A stretch of 64,000 nt of DNA, taken from NCBI GenBank assembly GCA_964518905.1, contig CAZFJL010000015.1, forward strand, positions 1 to 64,000. The letters are read 5' to 3'. The DNA comes from RDYZ01 sp964518905. GTDB lineage: Bacteria; Cyanobacteriota; Cyanobacteriia; Cyanobacteriales; Geitlerinemataceae. Below, one piece after another: positions 33,357 to 43,400 of the stretch (positions within the stretch are counted from its first letter, which is position 1; every line of letters begins with the position of its first letter). Under the pieces are notes generated by a model that had not been told where the DNA came from, ran no database searches, and saw only the letters and a program-made list of their open reading frames with translations. The position numbers were made by a program, and so were the translations under genes.

Positions 33357-34730
33357 CTAACCCCCCGGCGTATATTGCGCCAACCGCTGACCCTGCGGAT
33401 CAAGCACATCGATCGCAATTCCCGAACTCTCGCTAATCGCCTTCAGCGCATCGATCGTACTTTGCAAATGCTGCTCCAACTGCACCCGCGTTTCGACCGA
33501 CTGATTCGCCGCCGCCTGCTGATCAAGCTGTCGCACCGTCGCCAGATAATCCGCCCGCAAACGCACCACCAGGCGAGACTCGGACACGGTATGGCTACAA
33601 ATTTGGGTCGTACTCGTGCAAAACTCAGCCAGATTTTTAGACGTCTGGTCGAGCATTTTTGCCATTTCCTGTCTGGCAACCGTCTGCGCCAGCGATCGTG
33701 TATGAGACTCAAGCGCCGCGCGAGCATTTTCCGCGTACGTGCTTTGGGTCGGAACTTCGCGCACATTGGCGATCGCCTGCTGCCAAAAGCTGATCGCCTG
33801 CGGCCAGCGTTTTTCATTCATCGCCACCCGCGCCCGATCCGCCGCCTCGGTCGCCAACTGGTAGCGCAACGCCCCCGTCTGTTCGCGCCCCTGCTGACGT
33901 TGCGCCGAATCCCGCTGCGGCGTGTAATCCTCCAGCAGCGTTTGCGCCGCCTCCTCTCCCGTGGTTCCACCCGGCACACGCATCAACGACTCGATCGCCA
34001 ACTGCCAGCTCGCATGAGCCTGCTGCCATTCATCCAAACTCGTCGCGCTGGTCTGACGATCGCCCGCCACCTGTGCCGCCAACCGCGCCGCCGCCACATT
34101 TTCCTCCGCCCGCTGCTCTAGCACCGTCCGGCGACGAATCGCATCCAAATGATCGCGATACTCATTTAACTTCACCAGCGCCACCGGATACGCCACATTG
34201 CCCTCCGGGATCTGCTCCAATCGCGCGATCGCCTGCCCCCACAAATCCTCAAGCTGCTGCCAACGCTCCAGCGGATGAGGTGGATTTTGGCTCAACTGCG
34301 ACGCTTCCCAGCCGATCGACAGCGCCGCAATAATATCGCGGAGATCATCCTGTACCGCCGTTAACTCATTCTGTTGATCCGCCGCCTGCGCCCCATGACG
34401 CGACCAAGCCGGAATCGGAGCTACCAGATCACGGGCGATCGCCACCTGCGCCCAACTGCGCTCCAGGTTCGCCGTACTGGGTTCATTGCGTAAACGTTGC
34501 AGGGCTTCCCCCTCTAGCGCCGTCGCCCGATCGAGCTGATTGCAGCCCCCGACCACACAGGGTCGCGTGATGGCGTAAGCCGCTGCCCCCAGAGCCATCG
34601 CTCCCGCACCGACCCCGAGGAGTAGCAAACCGACACGTTGCCGCCAAGGACGCGATCGAACCATAACGGAAGCACCGCGAGACGGTGGGCGATCATCAAC
34701 CGACGGAACAGATAGGGATGGACTGGGCAT
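33357..34730 (-). CDS. Membrane-anchored protein with WxxAIxxLxxIP repeats
   Basis: I cannot assign a function. Seen (457 aa): a basic N-terminus, one membrane helix at about 33-53 (VGLLLLGVGAGAMALGAAAY), then an extracytoplasmic helical region with imperfect repeats: SWAQVAIARDLVAPIP, LWGQAIARLEQIPEGNVAYP, SWQLAIESLMRVPGGTTGEE and FWQQAIANVREVPTQSTYAE. Spacing is 70-110 residues, and between them lie charged helices (coiled-coil like). Such repeats are seen in TPR-like cyanobacterial proteins, including tails of some Ser/Thr kinases, but no kinase domain is present. A Cys-rich short stretch (CTSTTQICSH) and a C-terminal small domain end the protein. Confidence 0.65.
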   Translation of the reverse strand: MPSPSLSVPSVDDRPPSRGASVMVRSRPWRQRVGLLLLGVGAGAMALGAAAYAITRPCVVGGCNQLDRATALEGEALQRLRNEPSTANLERSWAQVAIARDLVAPIPAWSRHGAQAADQQNELTAVQDDLRDIIAALSIGWEASQLSQNPPHPLERWQQLEDLWGQAIARLEQIPEGNVAYPVALVKLNEYRDHLDAIRRRTVLEQRAEENVAAARLAAQVAGDRQTSATSLDEWQQAHASWQLAIESLMRVPGGTTGEEAAQTLLEDYTPQRDSAQRQQGREQTGALRYQLATEAADRARVAMNEKRWPQAISFWQQAIANVREVPTQSTYAENARAALESHTRSLAQTVARQEMAKMLDQTSKNLAEFCTSTTQICSHTVSESRLVVRLRADYLATVRQLDQQAAANQSVETRVQLEQHLQSTIDALKAISESSGIAIDVLDPQGQRLAQYTPGG

Positions 34731-35178
34731 GGCACAGATATGAGATCAACAGGGCAAAGAAAAACAGAAACGCAGACGAGGAAGAAGCAACGCGTCAAAC
34801 ACAGGACTAGGTTTACAGAAGTACATCAAAATCACCCGAATTTAGGAGACCCAGAGTCAGGATTTAGTGATGATGCGCGGCTTTAATTTTAGTTCAGTAC
34901 CTTCAGTCCGGCGATCGTCCAAGGTTGAATTCAACCGCCTGATGCCTACCTTTGCCCACACAGGGCTGCGATCCAGCCTCACACGTATTGTAGCGAGCGG
35001 AACTTCGCCCCCCATTGATAAACGAAACCTATGACACAATTAACGATTAGGCGATACGCAGACAATGCGGCTGTGCTAATGTAGATTCAGACATTTTTGC
35101 AGAATTGATAGCAGCTTTTAAAACTGATTTCAATACTGAGAAAAACGTTCTTTTCTTTTCGGTTTTTCGGAGTTTTCA
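34731..35178. other. Divergent intergenic region upstream of rbp
   Basis: About 450 bases between a minus-strand membrane-protein gene and rbp. Cyanobacterial rbp genes often have long, cold-responsive leaders, so the rbp promoter and 5' UTR probably lie here; TTTCGGAG is its ribosome site. Open frames on the minus strand (34514-35039) look spurious. Confidence 0.45.
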
Positions 35179-35460
35179 ATGGCCATTTACGTAGGTAACC
35201 TGTCTTACGACGCTACCGCAGACGATCTCACCGCAGTATTTGCTGAATACGGTGGAGTCAAGCGTGCTCAAATCCCTACCGACCGCGAAACCGGTCGTTC
35301 ACGCGGATTTGGATTCGTAGACATGGATAGCAATGATGAAGAGTCGGCAGCCATCGAAGCACTAGACGGTGCTGAGTGGATGGGTCGCCAACTTCGCGTC
35401 AACAAGGCAAAGCCTCGTGAGGCACGCAGCACAGGTAGCTTCTCTAACCGCGGCTACTAA
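35179..35460 (+). CDS. rbp: RNA-binding protein Rbp (single RRM)
   Basis: A small cyanobacterial RRM protein, often cold-induced, proposed to bind mRNA and in some species to help place photosystem transcripts near thylakoids. Seen (93 aa): RNP2 IYVGNLSY at residues 3-10, RNP1 RGFGFVDM at about 48-55, the RRM core up to LRVNKAKPRE, then a short tail ARSTGSFSNRGY. The glycine-rich tail of the longer type is missing. A clear GGAG precedes the ATG. A terminator hairpin follows about 170 bases after the stop. Confidence 0.95.
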   Translation: MAIYVGNLSYDATADDLTAVFAEYGGVKRAQIPTDRETGRSRGFGFVDMDSNDEESAAIEALDGAEWMGRQLRVNKAKPREARSTGSFSNRGY

Positions 35461-35987
35461 GCGTTCACTCGCGGTTCGTTTAACCTAAACGAACTATTCT
35501 CGAATTTCGTTCAGATATCGGTTTTAATAGATTTGCTCTACGTTCGTAAAGTGATTGTTGGCTGACTTCTTTCGAGTTCGCTGTTGAAGTACAAATTACA
35601 TTCTGTGAGTGTGTTGCACTTCGGCCAGTCAAGCCAAGTCCCAGTGTGGACTTGGCTTTTTTGATGTCAATTTATATTTTGGCGACCTGAGTCACTCGAT
35701 ACTGTTATCGTCCTGAGCACGATCGATCTCTACCATCCGGCGACTTAACTCCAATGTTTTACAAACCGGTAAATATTCAGCATCCGTATTTGCGAGTGCA
35801 TCGCTTTTCCCAAAACGAGAGAGGGGGCAAGATTTTAAGGATCAAAGTCCCTCTCTCGGCCTGGGAAAGGCGATGCCCTGAGTTTGCCGAAGGGGATTTA
35901 GGGTGAGGGTTCATCGAGTATGCATTTGTCCTGCCTCTAAACCCTAATCATTTGCAAATCGACTCGGAGCGATCGAGACGGATCAGA
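35461..35987. other. Intergenic region after rbp, with terminator and a degenerate repeat
   Basis: Holds the hairpin at 35631-35664 and a degenerate palindrome at 35799-35913 (GCATCGCTTTTCCCA ... TGGGAAAGGCGATGC with CCCTCTCTC arms), related to the element at 36718. The 170-base stretch just after rbp is T-rich and could be a long 3' UTR. No gene is seen. Confidence 0.5.
35631..35664 (+). terminator. Rho-independent terminator of rbp
   Basis: AAGCCAAGTCC pairs with GGACTTGGCTT, followed by TTTTTT. A classic terminator about 170 bases after the rbp stop. Confidence 0.85.
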
Positions 35988-36557
35988 TTACCGATTCGTC
36001 GGGATAAACGTCGGGAAGACATCACGAACACGATCGTTCGTATCAAGACAGGTCGCCATCGCCGTATCCACATCCATCAGGATGTGATTATCGAGACCGA
36101 TCGCGCAGTTGGCAAACTCGACGGGCAGTAAGCTACGTCGGCAACTGTCGAGCACCTTGAGGGGCTGCTCTGGGGTGAAGTCGGCATCAATACGAACTGT
36201 GCAGCTTGAGAGTTCCTGAGGGCGACGAACTTCGCGGCAGGCGTCAAGGGCGTCGGCGGCGGAAATCGCGGTGGCGTTATCAATCTCGCTCACGCAGGCG
36301 GATAGATCGGTCGGCTCGAAGGCGGTGGCACAGGCTAGGGCGATCGTGTCTTCATCGAGATCATGATTCAGCAGTTGGCTGGCGCACAGCTCATAATTCG
36401 GCTGCGATCGTTCCATGGGTAATTGCCATAATGGCCATCGCCCCGCTTGTGCCGGGATTGGCGTCGCCATCACAGCGAAGAAACTGCCGAGAACCACGCT
36501 TGAGGGCAGGTGGCGGGCAAAGCGACGGGCGATCGGGCGTAGGGTGTTCGGGTTCAT
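35988..36557 (-). CDS. Secreted protein with tandem Cys repeats
   Basis: Family not recognised. Seen (189 aa): signal peptide at about 17-37 (LPSSVVLGSFFAVMATPIPA, cleaved near AQA). The mature region has four to five related units of about 30-35 residues of the form C...(R/A)xxxPxxLSxC-x-x-x-I-D..: EPTDLSACVSEIDN, RPQELSSCTVRIDA, LPVEFANCAIGLDN, each preceded by a segment DALDACREV, VLDSCRRS or AMATCLDT. Cys pairs probably form disulfides, one or two per unit. The regular spacing suggests a small repeat-built binding protein. It stands alone between repeat elements. Confidence 0.65.
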   Translation of the reverse strand: MNPNTLRPIARRFARHLPSSVVLGSFFAVMATPIPAQAGRWPLWQLPMERSQPNYELCASQLLNHDLDEDTIALACATAFEPTDLSACVSEIDNATAISAADALDACREVRRPQELSSCTVRIDADFTPEQPLKVLDSCRRSLLPVEFANCAIGLDNHILMDVDTAMATCLDTNDRVRDVFPTFIPTNR

Positions 36558-37054
36558 GGCAATATCAGTAATAGTACGGGGCTAGATTAGGGCTAACGTT
36601 AGTCCTCCTTGCCAACTAATTGTGCCGTATTGGGCTGGTGTTGTTCCGGTTATTCACAGTTCGGGAAATTATGGGTTAATCGTGCCTTCACGATCGGACC
36701 TGGTGTCCGTCATCGTTAGACCTCTTGCATGAATCGATTTTGCTTTGCCCTCACCCCCCAGCCCCCTCTCCCAAGCCGGGAGAAGGGGAGTTAGAAGTCC
36801 CTCTCCCAGTTTGGGAGAGGGATTTAGGGTGAGGGTCAACATTGGTGCAAGAGGTCTATTGGGAGGAATCCATCAGAATGGTATTCTCACTTTGAAACGC
36901 AACGTCGCCCGCAGAAAGGCGAAGCGTAAATCTAGTTTTCGTTTTTGGCTCAACTCGACGAGACGGTAGTCAGAAAACGGTGTTATCAACCCTCAGTCTG
37001 TGGGGCGAGATCGGGGCGATAACCGGACGTTTTCCTCTACCGAGCGCTGACTTT
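36558..37054. other. Intergenic region upstream of the Wzt-like gene
   Basis: Divergent spacer of about 500 bases; contains the palindromic element at 36718-36857 and the presumed promoters of the Cys-repeat gene and ABC gene. I see nothing coding. Confidence 0.45.
36718..36857. repeat. Palindromic repeat with AGACCTCTTGCA ends
   Basis: AGACCTCTTGCA and TGCAAGAGGTCT are perfect inverted ends. Inside, CCCTCACCCC..CCCTCTCCCA and GGGAGAGGG..GGGTGAGGG form a second long stem. A degraded relative of the inner part is at 35799-35913. Non-coding, MITE-like. Confidence 0.75.
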
Positions 37055-38530
37055 ATGGAAGATATTGCTATTTCGGTTCGTAATATTGCTAAGTCGTTTC
37101 GTCGCTACGATCGACCGAGCGATCGGCTCAAAGAACTTCTCCTCCCCAGCCGTCGGCAGTATCGTGAATTTCAAGCCCTGCGCGGCGTCAGTATTGAGAT
37201 TCCCCGTGGCCAAACCCTCGGGATTGTCGGACGCAACGGCTCCGGTAAAAGCACGCTGCTACAAATTATTGTCGGGACACTTCAGCCCAGCTCTGGTCAA
37301 ACTCAGATTCGTGGCCGCATTTCTGCCCTGCTTGAACTTGGTAGTGGGTTCAATCCCGAATTTACCGGACGGCAAAACGTCTTTTTTAACGGTCAAATTC
37401 TCGGACTCAGTCGCGCCCAAATTGAGGCACGCTTCGACGATATTGCCGCTTTCGCTGACATCGGCGATTTTCTCGATCAACCGGCCAAAACCTACTCTAG
37501 CGGAATGTTTGTGCGGTTGGCCTTTGCTGTGGCGACGAGCGTTGATCCGGATATTTTGGTTGTGGACGAAGCACTTGCGGTGGGTGATGAAGCCTTTCAG
37601 CGAAAGTGTTTTTCGCGGATTGAATCATTGCAGGCGCGAGGCTGTACGACCCTGTTTGTCTCCCACGCGGCGTCCAAAGTGGTGGAACTCTGCGATCGCG
37701 CTCTGCTGCTCGATCATGGCGAGGCGATCATTACCCATCACCCAAAATTTGTGATCGATCAGTACCACAAGCTGATTTATGCTCCCGGCGATCGCTACCA
37801 AAAATTACGCGATGACTTAAAAGCGATTCCCGATGCACCACTCTGGCCGGACTCGCCGCGATCGAGTTATGACGAGGGCGATACCAGCAGCGGGTTCGCC
37901 AAGGGTGCGGCACATAATGCTGATGTAGATGCACGAGAAAACCATCGCGGCACACCGATCGCGGACACCGATCGCGATCACAGCATCAACGCCGATCGCG
38001 CCTTGGACGTGGCGATCGAACGCGACTTTTTTGATCCGGCTCTTGTCCCGACTCATACCCTGGCCTATGAACCACAGGGCGCTGATATTCGCAATCCCAA
38101 ACTGCTCACCCTCGATGGCCGACAGGTCAACAATGTCGCGGGGCGTCACGATTATGTCTACACTTACGAAGTGGAATTTCATCGCGTCGCCACCGATCTT
38201 CGCTTTGGGATGCTGATCAAAACCGTCAGCGGACTCGAACTCGGTGGCGCTTCGTTTCCCGCGATCGCGCGAGACGTCACCGGTGTAGACCCAGATCAAT
38301 GCGTCACCGTACGCTTTCGTTTTTCCTGTTGCCTCAATCCCGGCGTGTATTTTCTAAATGCTGGAGTCTCCGGTACGGTGGACGGCCAGTTTACCTACCT
38401 CGCTCGCGGAATTGATATCGCCATGTTTCGCGTCTTGCCCCGCAGTGATTCCTTTGCAAGCGAAATTGTCGATTTGTCGATCGTCCCACACATCGCGATC
38501 GCCCCCGCCCGAACCGTCACCAGCAACTAG
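37055..38530 (+). CDS. ABC transporter ATPase of polysaccharide export (Wzt/TagH type)
   Basis: ATPase of an O-antigen or related glycan exporter. Start chosen at ATG 37055 (491 aa, MEDIAISVRNIAKSFRRYDR); the open frame to 36980 adds non-family sequence. Seen: Walker A GIVGRNGSGKSTLLQ, ABC signature YSSGMFVRLAFAVATS, Walker B DILVVDEALAVGD, switch His in LFVSHAASKV; then from about residue 300 a C-terminal domain (YEVEFHRVATDLRFGMLIKT, GVYFLNAGVSGT) like the Wzt carbohydrate-binding beta-sandwich. The permease partner Wzm is not adjacent. The following gene is a glycosyltransferase, 38 bases on, probably co-transcribed. Confidence 0.9.
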   Translation: MEDIAISVRNIAKSFRRYDRPSDRLKELLLPSRRQYREFQALRGVSIEIPRGQTLGIVGRNGSGKSTLLQIIVGTLQPSSGQTQIRGRISALLELGSGFNPEFTGRQNVFFNGQILGLSRAQIEARFDDIAAFADIGDFLDQPAKTYSSGMFVRLAFAVATSVDPDILVVDEALAVGDEAFQRKCFSRIESLQARGCTTLFVSHAASKVVELCDRALLLDHGEAIITHHPKFVIDQYHKLIYAPGDRYQKLRDDLKAIPDAPLWPDSPRSSYDEGDTSSGFAKGAAHNADVDARENHRGTPIADTDRDHSINADRALDVAIERDFFDPALVPTHTLAYEPQGADIRNPKLLTLDGRQVNNVAGRHDYVYTYEVEFHRVATDLRFGMLIKTVSGLELGGASFPAIARDVTGVDPDQCVTVRFRFSCCLNPGVYFLNAGVSGTVDGQFTYLARGIDIAMFRVLPRSDSFASEIVDLSIVPHIAIAPARTVTSN

Positions 38531-38568
38531 CCACCACAAACCCTCTCCTTAATACCCGCGCCCGCCCG

Positions 38569-39663
38569 ATGGTTCTCCCGATAAACCTCTCGTTTCTCAT
38601 GGATAAACCGACGGGTATCAGCACCTATGCCCGTCATGTTGCCCACGCCCTCGGCGATCGCGACGATCTCAATCCGGTGTTTCTGGTCGCCGATCGGCAT
38701 CGTGACTTTTCGTCCTATCAACGCTCTCCAGTACCGGGCCATCTCACGCCGGAGCAAGGGGTTCGGGGACATACCCAGCGACTACTGTGGACACAATTTT
38801 CCTTGCCCCGTATCTGTCAGCAGCTCCAGTCAAATGCTCTGTTTTCGCCGATCCCCGAAGCACCGATCGGCTCGATCAACCCTCAGTTTCGCTACGCTGT
38901 TACCGCCTACGACCTGATTCCGCTGCGGTTTCCCCAAAAAGCAACGCCGCTGTTGGCCTATCACAAATTCTACGTACCCGAAGTCTTACGTCGCGCCGAT
39001 CGCATCTTGGCGATCAGCACGGCCACCGCTCGCGATCTGCGATCGTTTCTCCAAATCGATCCCCGCAAAATTGAGGTTATCCCCCTCGCCTACGATCGCC
39101 AGCAATACTACGATCGTCAGCTTCCACGCTCGAATTATTTCGTCTATGTCGGTCGGCAAGAACCCTATAAAAATCTGGATCGAATCATTCAGGCGATGGC
39201 ACAGATCCCCGATGAAATCGAGCTACATCTTCTCGGCAAAGTCGATTCGCGCTACGTCCCGGCACTCAAACATCGAGCGAAGCGATTGAAGATCAGCCAT
39301 CGTGTCAAGTTTCGGGGCTATGTTCCAGAAGCCGAACTGCCGGAGGCGATCGGGCGGGCGATCGGCTTAGTCTTTCCGTCACTTTGGGAAGGGTTTGGAT
39401 TGCCCATTTTAGAAGCGATGGCCTGTGGAACGCCGGTAATCACGTCGGATTTTGGCTCCATGCCAGAAGTGGCGGGAGATGCCGCAGTACTCGTCGATCC
39501 CTACAATGTGGGCATGATCGCCGCAGCGATGCGCTTGCTTTGGCACGATAGCACCGCTCGATCGCAGTTGCAGGCCGCCGGTTTGAAGCGAGTCGAAGCC
39601 TTTAGCTGGGAAAAGACAGGACAACTAACCGGGGATGCGCTGCATTTTCTAGTCGATCACTAG
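38569..39663 (+). CDS. Glycosyltransferase family 4 (GT-B)
   Basis: Transfers a sugar in glycan synthesis; donor and acceptor unknown. Seen (364 aa): N-terminal PTGISTYARHVAHALGDRDD, central IDPRKIEVIPLAYDRQQYYD, RSNYFVYVGRQEPYKNLDRI, and the family C-terminal motif FPSLWEGFGLPILEAMACGT with the donor-binding Glu pair (E-G-F-G-L-P-x-x-E), followed by PVITSDFGSMPEVAGDAAVL. No membrane helix; a peripheral inner-membrane enzyme is likely. Just downstream of the Wzt-like ATPase (38-base gap), suggesting a joint role in an exported glycan. Confidence 0.92.
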   Translation: MVLPINLSFLMDKPTGISTYARHVAHALGDRDDLNPVFLVADRHRDFSSYQRSPVPGHLTPEQGVRGHTQRLLWTQFSLPRICQQLQSNALFSPIPEAPIGSINPQFRYAVTAYDLIPLRFPQKATPLLAYHKFYVPEVLRRADRILAISTATARDLRSFLQIDPRKIEVIPLAYDRQQYYDRQLPRSNYFVYVGRQEPYKNLDRIIQAMAQIPDEIELHLLGKVDSRYVPALKHRAKRLKISHRVKFRGYVPEAELPEAIGRAIGLVFPSLWEGFGLPILEAMACGTPVITSDFGSMPEVAGDAAVLVDPYNVGMIAAAMRLLWHDSTARSQLQAAGLKRVEAFSWEKTGQLTGDALHFLVDH

Positions 39664-39879
39664 CCCATTAATTTTGTATGAATGGCTCATTGTGACACCA
39701 AGATAAAGAATCATCATTCAAGCTGTATCGATCCACTTTTTACATCCATGACAGACTACTTTTTAGAGTCAAAAACTATGATTAAGTGTCATTAATCCAA
39801 CTATCTCCCGCTAAATTCCGATTTCATATAATCTCAGTTGGAGCCTTTGCTCGTTTCTGTCTCTCCCTGAAAACTCCCG

Positions 39880-40335
39880 ATGTTCGACCTTTTTGATCGT
39901 GATCCAAACCGTCCCAGCACCCGTAACCTCAAGCGAATTGATCGCTTTGTACGCGATTATCGTCGCGAATTTGCGGCTTTAGTGTGGGGATACGATCGCG
40001 CCATCGAAGCCCAAGGCGGCGATCGCGAATATTTGGGAATCGACCTTCAGCCCACGCCACACTTCATCACCTGCACACGTCCCCAGATCGAAGCCTTGAA
40101 TACAAAGGTTGATAATCGCCTACGCGAAGCGATCGGTGTCCTTGACGGTTACGACCCGACAAAAGAGGTTTTGGTGGTCGGGATTGCAGACGGACAAGTT
40201 CAGATCATTGTATTTTTATGCGACGATCCGACACCGGAGCAGGAGTTTAAGACTTTGGGGGTTGATGTGGATGTTCTACTCGATCGGCTAGAGGCCAATA
40301 TGACGCATGAATTAACCGATATCCTCACGCCTTGA
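39880..40335 (+). CDS. Conserved-looking protein of unknown function
   Basis: Not recognised. 151 aa, soluble, acidic at the C-terminus. Seen: LKRIDRFVRDYRREFAALVW in the first third (helical), a middle with TCTRPQIEALNTKVDNRLRE, and an alpha/beta-looking end KEVLVVGIADGQVQIIVFLC. The protein begins MFDLFDRDPNRPSTRNLKR. No signal peptide. It lies upstream of the CHASE hybrid kinase gene on the same strand with 82 bases between; co-transcription is possible but does not reveal a role. Confidence 0.6.
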   Translation: MFDLFDRDPNRPSTRNLKRIDRFVRDYRREFAALVWGYDRAIEAQGGDREYLGIDLQPTPHFITCTRPQIEALNTKVDNRLREAIGVLDGYDPTKEVLVVGIADGQVQIIVFLCDDPTPEQEFKTLGVDVDVLLDRLEANMTHELTDILTP

Positions 40336-40417
40336 GGTCTTCCTCTATCCACCGGCATGAGATTCAAATTGCATCTTGCATCGTTAGACGATCGGACACT
40401 TCATCCAAAGTCATGCC

Positions 40418-43400
40418 ATGTTCCTCTCTTTCATGAGCAAGTTCTCGGCCTCTTTCTCATTCTTGCCTCCGCTGCTTGAGCGAACATCACGATCAATTGC
40501 GGGACTGATCTTCTTTACTGGGATCATTACCACCGTCGCGATCGCCGTCGAAGCACACAGTCTCACGAGCAAGCGAGAAGCTGCCGTGCTTGAGCAAAAT
40601 TTATTGCAGGTGAAATCGGCGATCGAGCGCACGCTCAATCAGCGTCTCAGTATTTTGATTGCGTTAGCGGCTCTCGTCGAGAGTCACGCCCAACAAAACC
40701 GTTTAGAGTCTAAAAGCGCCTTAGAGCTTGACTTTCAGACTCTTACCACAGCGCTCGATCGCCAGGTAGACGGCGTTTTGAGTATGCAGCTTGCACCCGC
40801 TGGCGTTGTCACCTATCTCACCAACCGGGAAGACAACCGTAAGGCGATCGGCTTCGATATTCTGGTGAACCCCCAACGTCAAGACGTGGCGATCGCCACG
40901 ATTCAGCAACGCGCCCTGAATCTTGCAGGCCCAGCCCAAGTGATGCTGGGGGGAGAGGCCGTCATCGCGCGTCTACCGATTTTCATTCCTGGCTCGTTTG
41001 ATCCCCAAACCTATATTGACAGCGGACGCGCCCAGCCCAATACTCCCTGGCTTCAGCAAATCCCCTCTGATTTTTGGGGGTTTGCCGTGGTGCTGATCGA
41101 TACCGACATGCTGTACAGCGAGGCCGGACTCGATAACTTACCGCCTGGTTATCGTTACGCTCTGCGCGGACGCGATGGAACCGGAGCCACTGGGGAGATT
41201 TTTTGGGGCGATGAAACCGTCTTTGATCAGCCCTTGCGGACGATCAAAATTACGTTCCCCAATGGGCAGTGGGTTCTAGGTGTGGACTCGATTAGGGAAA
41301 AAAGCTGGAGAAATACGCTGATTATTCTCCTCCTCGGTAGCAGCTTTTCGGGAGCCGTGAGCTATGCCGTTTACATTAATCGAGTGGCAAAAGATATTGC
41401 GGAGGCGAACAGTCAGGCGAAAGGGGAGTTTTTGGCTGTGATGAGTCACGAGCTGCGGACACCGCTCAATGGCATCATCGGCCTCACCGATTTAGCCCTG
41501 CATAGTAGTAAGGATGCCGATCGTCTCTACTATCTGGAAAAGATTCAGGCTTCGTCGCAGCTACTCTTGCGCTTGGTGAATGACGTACTGGATTTTTCCA
41601 AGTTAGAAGCGGGGAAATTTACGATCGTTTCGACGCCGTTTTTATTAGATGATGTCTTTTCATCTCTGCGCGATCTCTTGGCGTTACAGGCCGTCGAAAA
41701 AAACTTAGAATTAGTCTTTCGTATTGGCTCTAATGTACCCAATGAACTGATTGGCGATAGTTTACGCCTCAGTCAAATCTTGATTAATTTGATGGCAAAC
41801 GCGATCAAATTCACCGATAACGGTAGCGTTACCCTTGTGGTTGATCGGCTTGAAACTTCAACCGATCGGGTTTGCCTACGCTTTGATGTGTGTGATACCG
41901 GCATTGGCTTAACCTCAGCGCAAATTTCAACGCTGTTTCAAGCCTTTACTCAGGTTCATGATTTTAAGACCCGACCCCATGGGGGGACGGGTTTAGGGTT
42001 AACCATTTGTCAGCGCTTGCTTGATTTAATGGGTGGGACAATCACGATCAATAGTGAATCTGGACGCGGTAGTCGTTTTCGGATCTGCCTTGACTTCGAC
42101 ATTCCGGCAACCATGCCCTCTGAGTCCACAGCGGATCAGGCTAATCACGTGATCGAGTCGAATATGGACACGTTCCTGGAAAGACAAAAAGATAAGCGCT
42201 GCTTGGTGGTGGATGATAGTCCGAACACCCGTAAAGCGATCGCCACCATGCTCGAAAATTTCGGGCTCAAGGTCACCGTAGCGGATTCAGGTACAGCCGC
42301 GATCGAGTCACTCCTTGCCGCCGAAACGGAGCCCTTTGACCTACTGCTGATCGATGATGCGATGCCGGAGATGAGCGGTTATGAGACCGTGTTGCGCCTT
42401 GATGCAGATTTTCTGATCAGTCCCCTAACGCGGGTGCTGCTGCTGCCGCCTCACTGCTCGATCGCGATCGATTCTGACAAGCACTACAACGGAATCGACT
42501 ATCAGTTGCAAAAGCCCCTTGATCGCCGTCAATTGCGCGATCTCCTTCAGGCGATCGATCTTGGCCTGGATCTGCCCAAATCGTACAATTTCTCGCCTGT
42601 AGACAACACACTGACTCCCACTTCCCCCACTTTTCCCACACCCCGGAGTCAGGCTAGATCTCCCGTCCCCTCGCCCACACCACCCACGGTTGTACACTCC
42701 AATCAAACTATGCAGGACACCTCATACGCCACGATTTTGCTAATCGAAGATAACGAAGTGAATCAGATTGTGGCACGGGAAATGCTAAAACGTTTGGGCT
42801 ATGAGGTCGAAATTGCTCACGATGGCTACGGCGCGATCGAGTGTGTGCGATCGCGTCGCTACGATCTGCTGTTGATGGACGTACAAATGCCGAAGATGGA
42901 TGGTTGTGAAGCGACCAGCAGGATTCGTCAGCTAGGGTCTGCCAGCGAGCAAGACCGCTGGTGTGAAACAGTTCCGATCGTTGCGATGACGGCTCATTCC
43001 CTCGATGACTATGAAAGCGTGTGCCTCAAAGCCGGGATGGATGCTCAAATTGCCAAGCCGATTACGCTTGAGGTTCTGTCCTCAACGCTTCAACGTTGGT
43101 TACCCCATGTGTCTCTTAATCGGTTGAGTCCGGCAGGTATCCTGCCCTACGATGTGGTCAACCTAAATCAAATGTTGTCTCCATCACGGCCAGCAATCCT
43201 ATCCTCAACGTCATCTTCCGAGTTCTCTGAAGAGTCCCCTGAAGAGTTCTCTGAACGCTCTAAAACTGCTGAGACGCCCGACAATGATGCTAATGATGCC
43301 AATGGTGTTCCAGCATTCCCCGGCCTCTCGATCGAAACGGGTCTCCAGCGTATGGGAGACGACTGGGAAGGCTACGGCGAGCTGTTGCAGCTATTCACCA

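Noticed and set aside
35799..36857. Clustered G/C-rich palindromes considered as a CRISPR array
   Set aside because: There are only two diverged copies, with no regular spacers and no cas genes.
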